Assembly: GCF_001570725.1 (NCBI RefSeq)
Contig: NZ_BCNV01000006.1
Location: forward strand, 226,604 to 290,603
Origin: Paenibacillus amylolyticus
Lineage (GTDB): Bacteria; Bacillota; Bacilli; Paenibacillales; Paenibacillaceae
Reading direction: 5' to 3'
DNA: 64,000 nucleotides
This document shows positions 8,712-15,987 of the stretch, one piece after another; the first letter of the stretch is position 1; every line of letters starts with the position of its first letter. Below the pieces are notes generated by a model. That model did no database searches. It was not told where the DNA came from and saw only the letters and a list, made by a program, of their open reading frames with translations. Both the position numbers and the translations under genes were made by a program.

Positions 8712-10010
8712 ATGAAAAGAATGACGAAGTTGACGTTGCTTATGCTGATTGCTTTTTCGGTAATGCTCGCAGGTTGTGGCAACGGGGACAAAAGTGGTAG
8801 TCCGGTCAACACGGATACTCAAGGTGGTGGCGAAGCTGCTGCCGGGGACAAAACCATTAAAATCTTTCAATTCAAAGTCGAAATTGCGGAAGCGCTTAAT
8901 CGTCTCAAGGCGGAATATGAATCCTCCCATCCAGGGGTCAAACTGGACATTCAAACCGTGGGTGGCGGCAGTGACTACGGTGCTGCATTGAAAGCCAAGT
9001 TTGCCGCAGGCGAACAACCGGACATTTTCAACGTAGGTGGTTATCGTGAATTGGATACATGGCTTGAATATCTGGAAGATCTGTCTGGAGAATCATGGGC
9101 CAAAGATGCGCTCGAAGTAGCCAAAGAGCCAATGACCAAAGACGGCAAGCTCTATGGACAGCCGCTCGCGCTGGAGGGTTATGGTTTCATTTATAACAAA
9201 GACCTTTTCCAAAAAGCGGGTATTACCGAAATTCCAACGACACTGGAACAATTGGACCAGGCTGCACAGAAACTTCAGGCCGCAGGCATTACGCCTTTCT
9301 CGAACGGATACCAGGAGTGGTGGGTATTGGGTAACCATAACGTAAACGTGGCATTTGCGAATCAGGCAGATCCGGTGAAATTTATTCAGGGACTCAACGA
9401 AAGCACGGAAAAAATTCCTGGCAATCAGGTGTTCACCGACTGGATTAACCTGCTCGACTTAACGTTGAAATACAGCAACAAAAACCCACTGACAACCGAC
9501 TACAATACACAGGTAACCTTGTTTGCGAGTGGAGAAGCGGCGATGATGCAGCAAGGGAACTGGACTCAAGTTCAGATCGATGGAATCGATCCGAATCTGA
9601 ATCTGGGTATCCTGCCAATGCCAATTAACAATGAACCGAATGACAAATTGTTTGTCGGCGTGCCGAACTACTGGGTTGTGAATAAGAATTCCCAAGTGAA
9701 ACCGGAAGCGAAAGAGTTTCTGGAGTGGCTCGTAACTTCGGATATCGGGAAACAATATATGACGAAAGAATTCAAATTCATCCCGGCGTTCAGTTCCATC
9801 ACGGCATCCGAAGAGGATCTGGGTGATCTCGCTACAGAGATTATGAAGTATAGCCAGGAAAACAAAACACTCAGCTGGAACTTCAACCGTTTCCCTGAAG
9901 GGGTTCCACAAGAGTATGGCAGCACGATCCAAGCTTACGTTGCAGGCAAATCGGATAAAGCCGGATTGCTCGATGCGTTGCAGCAGAACTGGGATAGTCT
10001 GAAAAAATAA
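8712..10010 (+). CDS. Sugar-binding lipoprotein of an ABC transporter
   Basis: A 432-residue extracellular solute-binding protein (family 1). The signal peptide ends in the lipobox LAGC (Cys about 21), which anchors the mature protein to the membrane. The fold is visible in IKIFQFKVEIAEALNRLKAE, the early ligand lobe, and AAMMQQGNWTQ in the later lobe. SD AGGGAGAG lies at 8697-8704. It should deliver its ligand to the two permeases upstream. A 600-bp gap with hairpins separates them, so it may be expressed from its own promoter (TATACT at 8680-8685). Confidence 0.94.
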   Translation: MKRMTKLTLLMLIAFSVMLAGCGNGDKSGSPVNTDTQGGGEAAAGDKTIKIFQFKVEIAEALNRLKAEYESSHPGVKLDIQTVGGGSDYGAALKAKFAAGEQPDIFNVGGYRELDTWLEYLEDLSGESWAKDALEVAKEPMTKDGKLYGQPLALEGYGFIYNKDLFQKAGITEIPTTLEQLDQAAQKLQAAGITPFSNGYQEWWVLGNHNVNVAFANQADPVKFIQGLNESTEKIPGNQVFTDWINLLDLTLKYSNKNPLTTDYNTQVTLFASGEAAMMQQGNWTQVQIDGIDPNLNLGILPMPINNEPNDKLFVGVPNYWVVNKNSQVKPEAKEFLEWLVTSDIGKQYMTKEFKFIPAFSSITASEEDLGDLATEIMKYSQENKTLSWNFNRFPEGVPQEYGSTIQAYVAGKSDKAGLLDALQQNWDSLKK

Positions 10011-10057
10011 CAGATTCCCATTCATTTAATTAATGTGTGAATAACAAAAAGACATGT

Positions 10058-10094
10058 AAAAGGTGGCTCCAGATTAATCGGAGTCACCTTTTTT
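10058..10094 (+). terminator. Rho-independent terminator after the binding protein gene
   Basis: Stem GGTGGCTCC / GGAGTCACC with a 9-nt loop, followed by TTTTTT. It ends the sugar transport locus. Confidence 0.85.
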
Positions 10095-10244
10095 ATTCGG
10101 AAAATTTCCAGTTAGAAAGTGCAAATATGAAAGAATGGATCGACTAATACAGAAAGTAGAGGTGTTTGTATAATGTCTACAACCTGTTGTTAGTACACAA
10201 TATGGCAACAAATAGCCAAAATTTAAATATTTGTAATTTTTAGA

Positions 10245-10273
10245 TTGACAGTCCCAACCGATATCCATATTAT
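10245..10273 (+). promoter_or_regulatory. Strong sigma-A promoter of the ATP-grasp operon
   Basis: TTGACA (10245-10250), a 17-bp spacer and TATTAT (10268-10273), about 45 bp upstream of the first ATP-grasp gene. It is near consensus. No obvious operator palindrome overlaps it. Confidence 0.8.
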
Positions 10274-10324
10274 AGAAAAATATAGCAGAAAGTAAAGAAA
10301 TTTGAATTGGAGGTGAAGTTCTTT

Positions 10325-11548
10325 ATGAAGGATATCGTATTCCTGTGTGACAAGCGGATTAACACCAAAACCGGGTTTCTCGATGCCTTGTCCAAAATAT
10401 CGGATACAACCAACATTTTGTTGGTGGAACAAGGATATGAACAATTTTCCTCATTACCAGAGGGGTTGTTTAGTGCTGTGTTCGAAGTGAACGATATTAC
10501 TCGGATTGATCAAGTGGAAGAGGTTTTTGAGCGCATTTTGGATGAGTATGATGTGGAACGAGTGATTGCCCCCACTGAAAATGTAGTGGAAACAGGAGGA
10601 TATCTCAGAACACGTTTTGGTATCCCTGGCATTCAGAAGAACCAGGCCGAGACGGTGCGAAACAAGTGGATCATGAAGGAGACATTGCGGCAGGCGGGAA
10701 TCCATACGTCACAGACACGTATTGCGTCCAATGCAGTACAGATTAGAAAGATCGTTGCAGGTATTGGCTTTCCCATCATCATCAAACCGATTAGTGGCTG
10801 GGCGACGATCATGACGTACAAGCTTAGCAATCAAGAGGAGCTTGAGCAGTATATCAGCCATTCCTGGAATCGAGAATCAGTGCTCATTGAGGAATTTATC
10901 ACCGGTAGGGAGTTCCATATAGACTCCGTCGTTTCAGAAGGTAAGCTTGTGTTTTCCTCTGTCTCTGAATATTTGTTCAATTGTCTCGAAATCGTCCAGA
11001 ATGATCGCCCTTCCGGCACGATCTGTTATCCCACTAACACCAACTACGAATATGTGGAACGGATGCAGTCATTCAATGAAGAGATCATACGGACGCTTGG
11101 AATACGTAACAGTGTGTTCCATGCAGAGGTATTCCTTCTGCCGAATGGTGAGATCTGTTTTGGAGAGATTGGAGCACGTATTGGAGGCATTGTCATCATT
11201 CCGCCAATGGTGTTGAATTCCCACCAGGTTAACCTGTTTGATGCAGCCATTCAAACGGAACTGGGAATATATGAGGCCCCAACCCTTGTTAATTCAGGCA
11301 AATACACTGGTGCGATTAATTTCCCATCTGCTGTGGGCAAGATCGAAAGTATCTCATCAGCAGAAGATTTCAAATCGATGGAAGGACTTATTGATATCCG
11401 AATTAACTATACATCGGGTCAGTCCATTTCAGGTGGTCGCGATACGATGTCTAGATCCGGATTTGCCATTGTGGAAGGTCCAGATATTGAATTCGTTAGA
11501 AAACAACTTCTAGAACTACATGACAAGTTTGTCCTGGTTCACCAATAA
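10325..11548 (+). CDS. ATP-grasp ligase 1 of the unknown biosynthetic operon
   Basis: A 407-residue ATP-grasp enzyme. The ATP-binding lysine strand GFPIIIKPISGW (about residue 155), the clasp VLIEEFITGREFHID (about 190) and the metal-binding segment GEICFGEIGARIGG (about 275) are visible. Such enzymes activate a carboxylate as an acyl phosphate and join it to an amine. The start is ATG at 10325 behind GGAGGTG. It opens a tight four-gene operon with a YqcI/YcgG-cupin protein, a second ATP-grasp enzyme and an MFS transporter. The substrate is unknown; an amino acid or dipeptide ligase like BacD or DcsG is the nearest model. Confidence 0.85.
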   Translation: MKDIVFLCDKRINTKTGFLDALSKISDTTNILLVEQGYEQFSSLPEGLFSAVFEVNDITRIDQVEEVFERILDEYDVERVIAPTENVVETGGYLRTRFGIPGIQKNQAETVRNKWIMKETLRQAGIHTSQTRIASNAVQIRKIVAGIGFPIIIKPISGWATIMTYKLSNQEELEQYISHSWNRESVLIEEFITGREFHIDSVVSEGKLVFSSVSEYLFNCLEIVQNDRPSGTICYPTNTNYEYVERMQSFNEEIIRTLGIRNSVFHAEVFLLPNGEICFGEIGARIGGIVIIPPMVLNSHQVNLFDAAIQTELGIYEAPTLVNSGKYTGAINFPSAVGKIESISSAEDFKSMEGLIDIRINYTSGQSISGGRDTMSRSGFAIVEGPDIEFVRKQLLELHDKFVLVHQ

Positions 11549-11570
11549 ACCATTCTAGGAGGGCTTTGGG

Positions 11571-12623
11571 TTGTTGCTAGATAACGCTGATGTGAAGAGA
11601 TTGGATAGTCATGATTGGAGAAAGCAGGAATTTGAGCATTTTGAAAAGGACATGACCAGTGAGAGTCCACGGTTTCCCTGCATATTCGGCTCGATGGGAC
11701 TCAACCGTAATGAGCTGCGGTTCTCTTTTTTTAATGATATAGAAGATGATTCCATAGAAGAGCTTGCAAAGGCATTGAGAGAATATGTGGAACAGGCAAG
11801 GAGCTTCGGAAACTACACCTCCATGGTCACATTCTTTAATATTGACAAGGATTTATCCATCCATGAATATCAGCATACATTTTGGTCCATCCTGACCCGG
11901 CTGCACACCATCGACTTGAAAGAATGGCCAGAATCCATACCGAATGAAGAGAATGATCCTTTATGGGAATTTTGTTTTCATGGGGAACCCATTTTTGTCG
12001 TTTGTAACACACCAGCACATGAGATCAGAAGGAGCAGACGTGCGAATACATACATGATTACCTTTCAGCCCCGATGGGTCTTTGATTCGATTGGCTTGGG
12101 AACACCAAAAGGAGATAAATCCAAGGATTTGGTGCGAAGCTTGCTTCGGCAATACGATGCAATTGATCCATTCCCGCATCTTGGGATCTACGGAAGTCCC
12201 AATAATCGGGAGTGGCTGCAATATTTTATTCCAGATACCAACGAAGTTTCTGCTACAGCGCAATGCCCATTTCATCATATGAGGAGGAATAGTATGAGTT
12301 CAGTTCAATATATCCAGGGGTCTGACGTCACACTTGAAGAAGCTGTAATGCAATTGCTGCCTGTAACCGGTTCAGTCGAGGTTCAAAGAGATACACCATT
12401 CAGGGAGCACAAATCCCATACCCATCCGACAGACGAAACTCTTTTAATCATAAGCGGAGATATTACTTTCTATACTGAAGAAGGGGAGTTGTATTGCACG
12501 CCTGGTGACCGCATTCTGCTTCCGGCTAATACGGTTCACTCCTCCAAGGCTGGGGAGAATGGGACGTTGTATATTATTGCTTTGGAGTTCGTGGAGCAGC
12601 CGAAAGAAGAGGTTCTGGCATGA
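11571..12623 (+). CDS. YqcI/YcgG-family (DcsA-like) domain fused to a cupin
   Basis: A 350-residue two-domain protein, TTG start at 11571 behind AGGAGGG. Residues 1-240 match the YqcI/YcgG family: FPCIFGSMGLNRNELRFSFF near the start and TAQCPFHH at the end. This family includes heme-dependent N-oxygenases such as DcsA (D-cycloserine pathway) and GntA (guanitoxin pathway). Residues 241-350 are a cupin with motif 1 HTHPTDETLLIISG and motif 2 PGDRILLPANTVH, so all four metal ligands (H, H, E, H) are present. N-hydroxylation of an amino or guanidino group followed by cupin chemistry is inferred by analogy to SznF, which pairs a different N-oxygenase with a cupin. An internal in-frame start precedes the cupin part. 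Confidence 0.8.
   Translation: MLLDNADVKRLDSHDWRKQEFEHFEKDMTSESPRFPCIFGSMGLNRNELRFSFFNDIEDDSIEELAKALREYVEQARSFGNYTSMVTFFNIDKDLSIHEYQHTFWSILTRLHTIDLKEWPESIPNEENDPLWEFCFHGEPIFVVCNTPAHEIRRSRRANTYMITFQPRWVFDSIGLGTPKGDKSKDLVRSLLRQYDAIDPFPHLGIYGSPNNREWLQYFIPDTNEVSATAQCPFHHMRRNSMSSVQYIQGSDVTLEEAVMQLLPVTGSVEVQRDTPFREHKSHTHPTDETLLIISGDITFYTEEGELYCTPGDRILLPANTVHSSKAGENGTLYIIALEFVEQPKEEVLA
12281..12623 (+). promoter_or_regulatory. Internal ribosome site and in-frame start for a stand-alone cupin
   Basis: GAGGAGG (12281-12287) lies 6 nt before an in-frame ATG at 12294, exactly at the domain boundary of the fusion protein. Initiation here would make a 109-residue cupin starting MSSVQYIQG and ending at the same stop codon. 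The site is better than that of most real starts in this window. It is also coding sequence (MRRNS), so chance cannot be excluded. Confidence 0.5.
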
Positions 12624-13888
12624 GTCGGTCCTCCGTTGGTCTGCTCATGAGAAAAGGTTTTTCCCTGCACGGGGATCATATTGAAGCTCTGGGGAGAATT
12701 TTTGAGGAGGTCCATTTATGGACCTCTGTTCCTGGGTATGAACAAGATCCGCGCTTTCGGTCGGTTCAGCTTCTTCCCAAGTATGAGAATGTGGAAGAAA
12801 TGATTGAGCAGGCGAAAGAAAAGGGAGTCCCGTTTTTTGTTACCTGGCAGGAGACGGATATTGTGCTGAATGCCAGATTAAATGAAGGATTGGGAAGACA
12901 GGATATCCCTGTTCGGGCAGCTGAGATTGCCAGAGATAAGTCCAGACAACGTCAGTTTTTGCAGCAGCAGAACACAGCTTGTCCGGTATTTCATGCTGTA
13001 AATACGATGGATGAGGCCGTATCGGCAGCAGCAAGTGTAGGTTATCCGGTTATTATCAAACCGACACTGGCGGCATCCAGCAGTCACGTAGCGCTCGTTC
13101 ATTCTCTTACCGAATTGAAGCAGGCCTTTGATAGCATATCGCAACTTGCCGTTTCGCAATCCGGATTGTACTTCGATGATGAATGTCCTGCAATAGCGCT
13201 GATTGAAGAGTTCCTTCCGGGCGAGGAGATCACACTGGATGGAGTGGTCGTCCACGGAACGTTTTATCTGGGGGGAATACATAACAAACTCAGAATGCCA
13301 GGTCCTTATTTTGAAGAGGATGAATATACCCTGCCTTTCCAGGGAGAATCCAATGTGGAACAAGATCTTTGTGAGATGGCTCGGCAAATATGCACAGATC
13401 TGAAGCTTGAAAATGGACTGTTTAACGTTGAAGCCAGACAAAACGCAAACGGGGAGTACAAAGTGGTGGAATTCAGCTGTCGTATCAGTGGGGGGCATGT
13501 CTATCGCAATATCCGAGATGTGTACGGGACCGATCTGGTGACCGCCCATGCTTACGGTCTTCTGGGCGAGGATGCGCTTGCTGCCCATTTTGCGAAACGA
13601 ACGGCTCCAAAGTGTGCAACCTGTATCAAATTTGTCTATCGTGACGGGAAAGTATTAAATAATGCCAGCGGTGAGGCAGCGAGCGATGTCAGGTACCGGG
13701 CTTATTATCCGGTAGCTGCCAAAGGAAGAGTGGTCCACTCTGCTCCAAAAGGATTCGACATCACAGGTCTGCTGTCTGTGCGTACCCAATATGAGGGTCC
13801 TGAGGACATTGAATCGGTTAAACAGGCTGCAAGGGTTCTTGAACAAAAGCTTGATTTGCAAGTTGCTGAGGTGAGACAGCTGCAATGA
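12620..13888 (+). CDS. ATP-grasp ligase 2 of the unknown biosynthetic operon
   Basis: A 422-residue ATP-grasp enzyme. Visible motifs: GYPVIIKPTLAASSSHV (ATP-binding Lys, about residue 145), IALIEEFLPGEEITLDGVV (about 195) and the metal-binding NANGEYKVVEFSCRISGG (about 275). It overlaps the previous gene by an ATGA junction, so the two are translationally coupled. It is divergent from ATP-grasp 1 and probably acts on a different acceptor. Together the two could build a tripeptide-like or amide product around an N-oxidised unit. The product is inferred, not identified. Confidence 0.85.
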   Translation: MSRSSVGLLMRKGFSLHGDHIEALGRIFEEVHLWTSVPGYEQDPRFRSVQLLPKYENVEEMIEQAKEKGVPFFVTWQETDIVLNARLNEGLGRQDIPVRAAEIARDKSRQRQFLQQQNTACPVFHAVNTMDEAVSAAASVGYPVIIKPTLAASSSHVALVHSLTELKQAFDSISQLAVSQSGLYFDDECPAIALIEEFLPGEEITLDGVVVHGTFYLGGIHNKLRMPGPYFEEDEYTLPFQGESNVEQDLCEMARQICTDLKLENGLFNVEARQNANGEYKVVEFSCRISGGHVYRNIRDVYGTDLVTAHAYGLLGEDALAAHFAKRTAPKCATCIKFVYRDGKVLNNASGEAASDVRYRAYYPVAAKGRVVHSAPKGFDITGLLSVRTQYEGPEDIESVKQAARVLEQKLDLQVAEVRQLQ

Positions 13889-15117
13889 TGCAGACTATTC
13901 TGTTCATCCTCTTCCTGTCTATTACCCTATGTGGAGATACCATTCTGAATATTACCCTGATCTGGTCTGTACTGGAACAGGGCGGGTCCATTACTCATCT
14001 GAGTATCATTATTACGATAATGAGTTTGGTGCCTATTTTACTGCAAAAGTATAGCTTTTTTCTTAAAACGGCCCTTAAAGAAAGACCATTACTAATTTTC
14101 AGCTTGGCTCGTATTCTGGGCATTGTGTTTCTGCTTGTGTTCTTGATTCAATTTTCAGGTAATACCAATGTGTATGGTTTATATCTGATAGGTGGCATCT
14201 TCTCCGTGATTCTGTTCTTGTCCAATCAGAGTCTGGAAATCTACATGTCCCAGATGGTATTGGATGGAAAAATCAAATCACACAAGGCCTCCCATGACTT
14301 GCAGACTGCAATTCAGATTGGTGCATTTGGAGGAAGTGCGTTAACCGGAATTCTACTTAACATAGGTGGATTGCCAATGATCTCGACGGTACTGATGGTG
14401 ACGCTGGCTGTGGGCATGATGGCTCCATGGCTCATTCCGATTCTGTCCCGATCCGGTCAGGTGGATCAGAACGTACAGAAAGCTTCAACGGAGGCGCCGC
14501 AGATTGCGTACTCCGACGTCGTGCGGAAAAAAGTACTGAACATGACCATACTGGCGGTAGTTGTATTAACCGTGCAATTGGGAGCAATCAATTTTATCGT
14601 ACCAATTTTGTTCCATGATATCTATAACTGGGATTCATCCCGTTATGGGGCCATGGGCGCAGCGATGGGTCTGGGTGCTTTCCTGGCAACGATGATTCGT
14701 AAGTGGGAACACCGAATTCCAATGTATCTATTTATACTGATTGGTGTGATCGATATCATTATTGGCACAGTACAGGTGTTTGCGGTGTCGTTGATCTGCG
14801 GATTCATGCTTGGGTTTGTATTTAACCGGACACGTATCATGCAAAGGTCTGTCATGTTTGATAACTTGCGCAGCCGCGAAGAGACCATGAAGTGGTCGGG
14901 CAGATCAACGTTCGCCACTCAATTTACAAGATCAGTTGTCCCACTGGTGCTGGCACTTCCGCTATCTCTGATGGGGCAGGAGAACACGGGCGTGCTGTTA
15001 GGAACACTGGGTGTTACGGTGACGGTTATCCTGTTTGTCGCCATCCGACTGGAGAATAGATTGCCGCTTCAAGGCACCGAATCGATCATTGCTGGGGATA
15101 GTAAACCTTCAGTTTAA
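13885..15117 (+). CDS. MFS transporter, probable product exporter
   Basis: A 410-residue membrane protein with about 12 hydrophobic helices. It has a soluble central loop (about residues 190-210) between two six-helix halves, the major facilitator layout. Its start overlaps the end of ATP-grasp 2 (ATGATG). As the last gene of a biosynthetic operon it most likely exports the product, as BacE does for bacilysin. Drug efflux unrelated to the operon is less likely given the overlap. Confidence 0.85.
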   Translation: MMQTILFILFLSITLCGDTILNITLIWSVLEQGGSITHLSIIITIMSLVPILLQKYSFFLKTALKERPLLIFSLARILGIVFLLVFLIQFSGNTNVYGLYLIGGIFSVILFLSNQSLEIYMSQMVLDGKIKSHKASHDLQTAIQIGAFGGSALTGILLNIGGLPMISTVLMVTLAVGMMAPWLIPILSRSGQVDQNVQKASTEAPQIAYSDVVRKKVLNMTILAVVVLTVQLGAINFIVPILFHDIYNWDSSRYGAMGAAMGLGAFLATMIRKWEHRIPMYLFILIGVIDIIIGTVQVFAVSLICGFMLGFVFNRTRIMQRSVMFDNLRSREETMKWSGRSTFATQFTRSVVPLVLALPLSLMGQENTGVLLGTLGVTVTVILFVAIRLENRLPLQGTESIIAGDSKPSV

Positions 15118-15162
15118 AACAGGGATATAACCCGTAACGGTTGGGAATGAATTATACGAAGG

Positions 15163-15194
15163 GTCAGCCAGGTGCGTTCTGGTTGGCTTTTTTT
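15163..15194 (+). terminator. Terminator of the ATP-grasp operon
   Basis: GTCAGCCAG (15163-15171) pairs with CTGGTTGGC (15179-15187) using G-U pairs, followed by seven T residues. Confidence 0.75.
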
Positions 15195-15270
15195 GTTGTA
15201 TCCACAGGAAGATATGTGGACAAGAAAGGAGAAGCTTGGGCCAGAGAGGATCTTTTGTTAACAGAAAAAC

Positions 15271-15302
15271 TTGTTTTTATCTAACTAGTACTATATAGTT
15301 CT
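15271..15302 (+). promoter_or_regulatory. tetR promoter with overlapping 16-bp operator
   Basis: TTGTTT (15271-15276), 17 bp, TATAGT (15294-15299). The near-palindrome AGTACTATATAGTTCT (15287-15302) covers the -10. The same palindrome occurs in perfect form at 15954-15969 upstream of the next gene. The transcription start would fall at about 15306, next to or on the ATG at 15307, which implies a leaderless message. Confidence 0.7.
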
Positions 15303-15306
15303 AAAT

Positions 15307-15927
15307 ATGACAAATCAAAAATCGAACACAGGCCCTGCCAAATCCAAGAGTACCAATCCCGTGAACCGGACCAAGGCAGTTGAAGTGGCTGCACAGTTAT
15401 TTCTGCGTCAGGGGTACAGCTACGTCAGCATGGATGAGGTCGTGCGAGTGAGTGGAGTATCCAAGTCGAATATCTATTATCATTTTAAAAACAAGGAGGA
15501 ATTGCTTCAGGCCGTGGTGCAATATTGGATTGCCCAGTATGAATCGGAGCTGTATCTGCTGCTCAGTCAGCGTGAGCGAGGTGTGGAGGAGCGTATTTAC
15601 TCATTCATGGCTATGCTGTCGGCAGGCATTGAGGGCCGGAATTACGAAGGAAGCTGTCCGTTTGTCACGCTATATATGCAGACACCCGATAGTGCCCCCC
15701 AAGTGAAGGAAAGCATATCCAGATTCTTTCGTGAGCTTAGACCGATGGTGGAGAAGCTGTTTCAGCAAGGTTTGGATCGTGGTGAATTTCGCAAAGAAAT
15801 CGAACCGGGACCGGCTGCGTTGTTATTTATTGCAGCCTTGGAAGGTTCGCTAATTCTCGCGGGAACTGCCCGTGATGTTGGGATTATAGAACAATCGGCA
15901 CGTACGTTTTGTCAGATGCTTCGTTAA
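15307..15927 (+). CDS. TetR family transcriptional regulator
   Basis: A 206-residue repressor. The N-terminal helix-turn-helix (AAQLFLRQGYSYVSMDEVV, then VSGVSKSNIYYHFKNKEELL, about residues 28-66) is typical of TetR proteins. The C-terminal ligand domain (about 90-200) resembles the AcrR/YxaF-like group, with a Cys in EGSCPFV. There is no ribosome site ahead of ATG 15307 and no alternative early start, which fits leaderless translation. It probably represses itself and the downstream reductase-hydrolase gene through two near-identical operators. Confidence 0.9.
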   Translation: MTNQKSNTGPAKSKSTNPVNRTKAVEVAAQLFLRQGYSYVSMDEVVRVSGVSKSNIYYHFKNKEELLQAVVQYWIAQYESELYLLLSQRERGVEERIYSFMAMLSAGIEGRNYEGSCPFVTLYMQTPDSAPQVKESISRFFRELRPMVEKLFQQGLDRGEFRKEIEPGPAALLFIAALEGSLILAGTARDVGIIEQSARTFCQMLR

Positions 15928-15953
15928 TCGAAGCTCTTTTTTTGAATATAACT

Positions 15954-15969
15954 AGTACTAAATAGTACT
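15954..15969 (+). promoter_or_regulatory. Perfect 16-bp palindromic operator for the TetR regulator
   Basis: AGTACTA-AA-TAGTACT, 18 bp before the start of the reductase-hydrolase gene. It matches the tetR-promoter operator (15287-15302) at 14 of 16 positions, and both copies lie in the same flanking context (AACTAGTACTA...). Confidence 0.75.
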
Positions 15970-15987
15970 AAAAGGAGCCATAATAGA

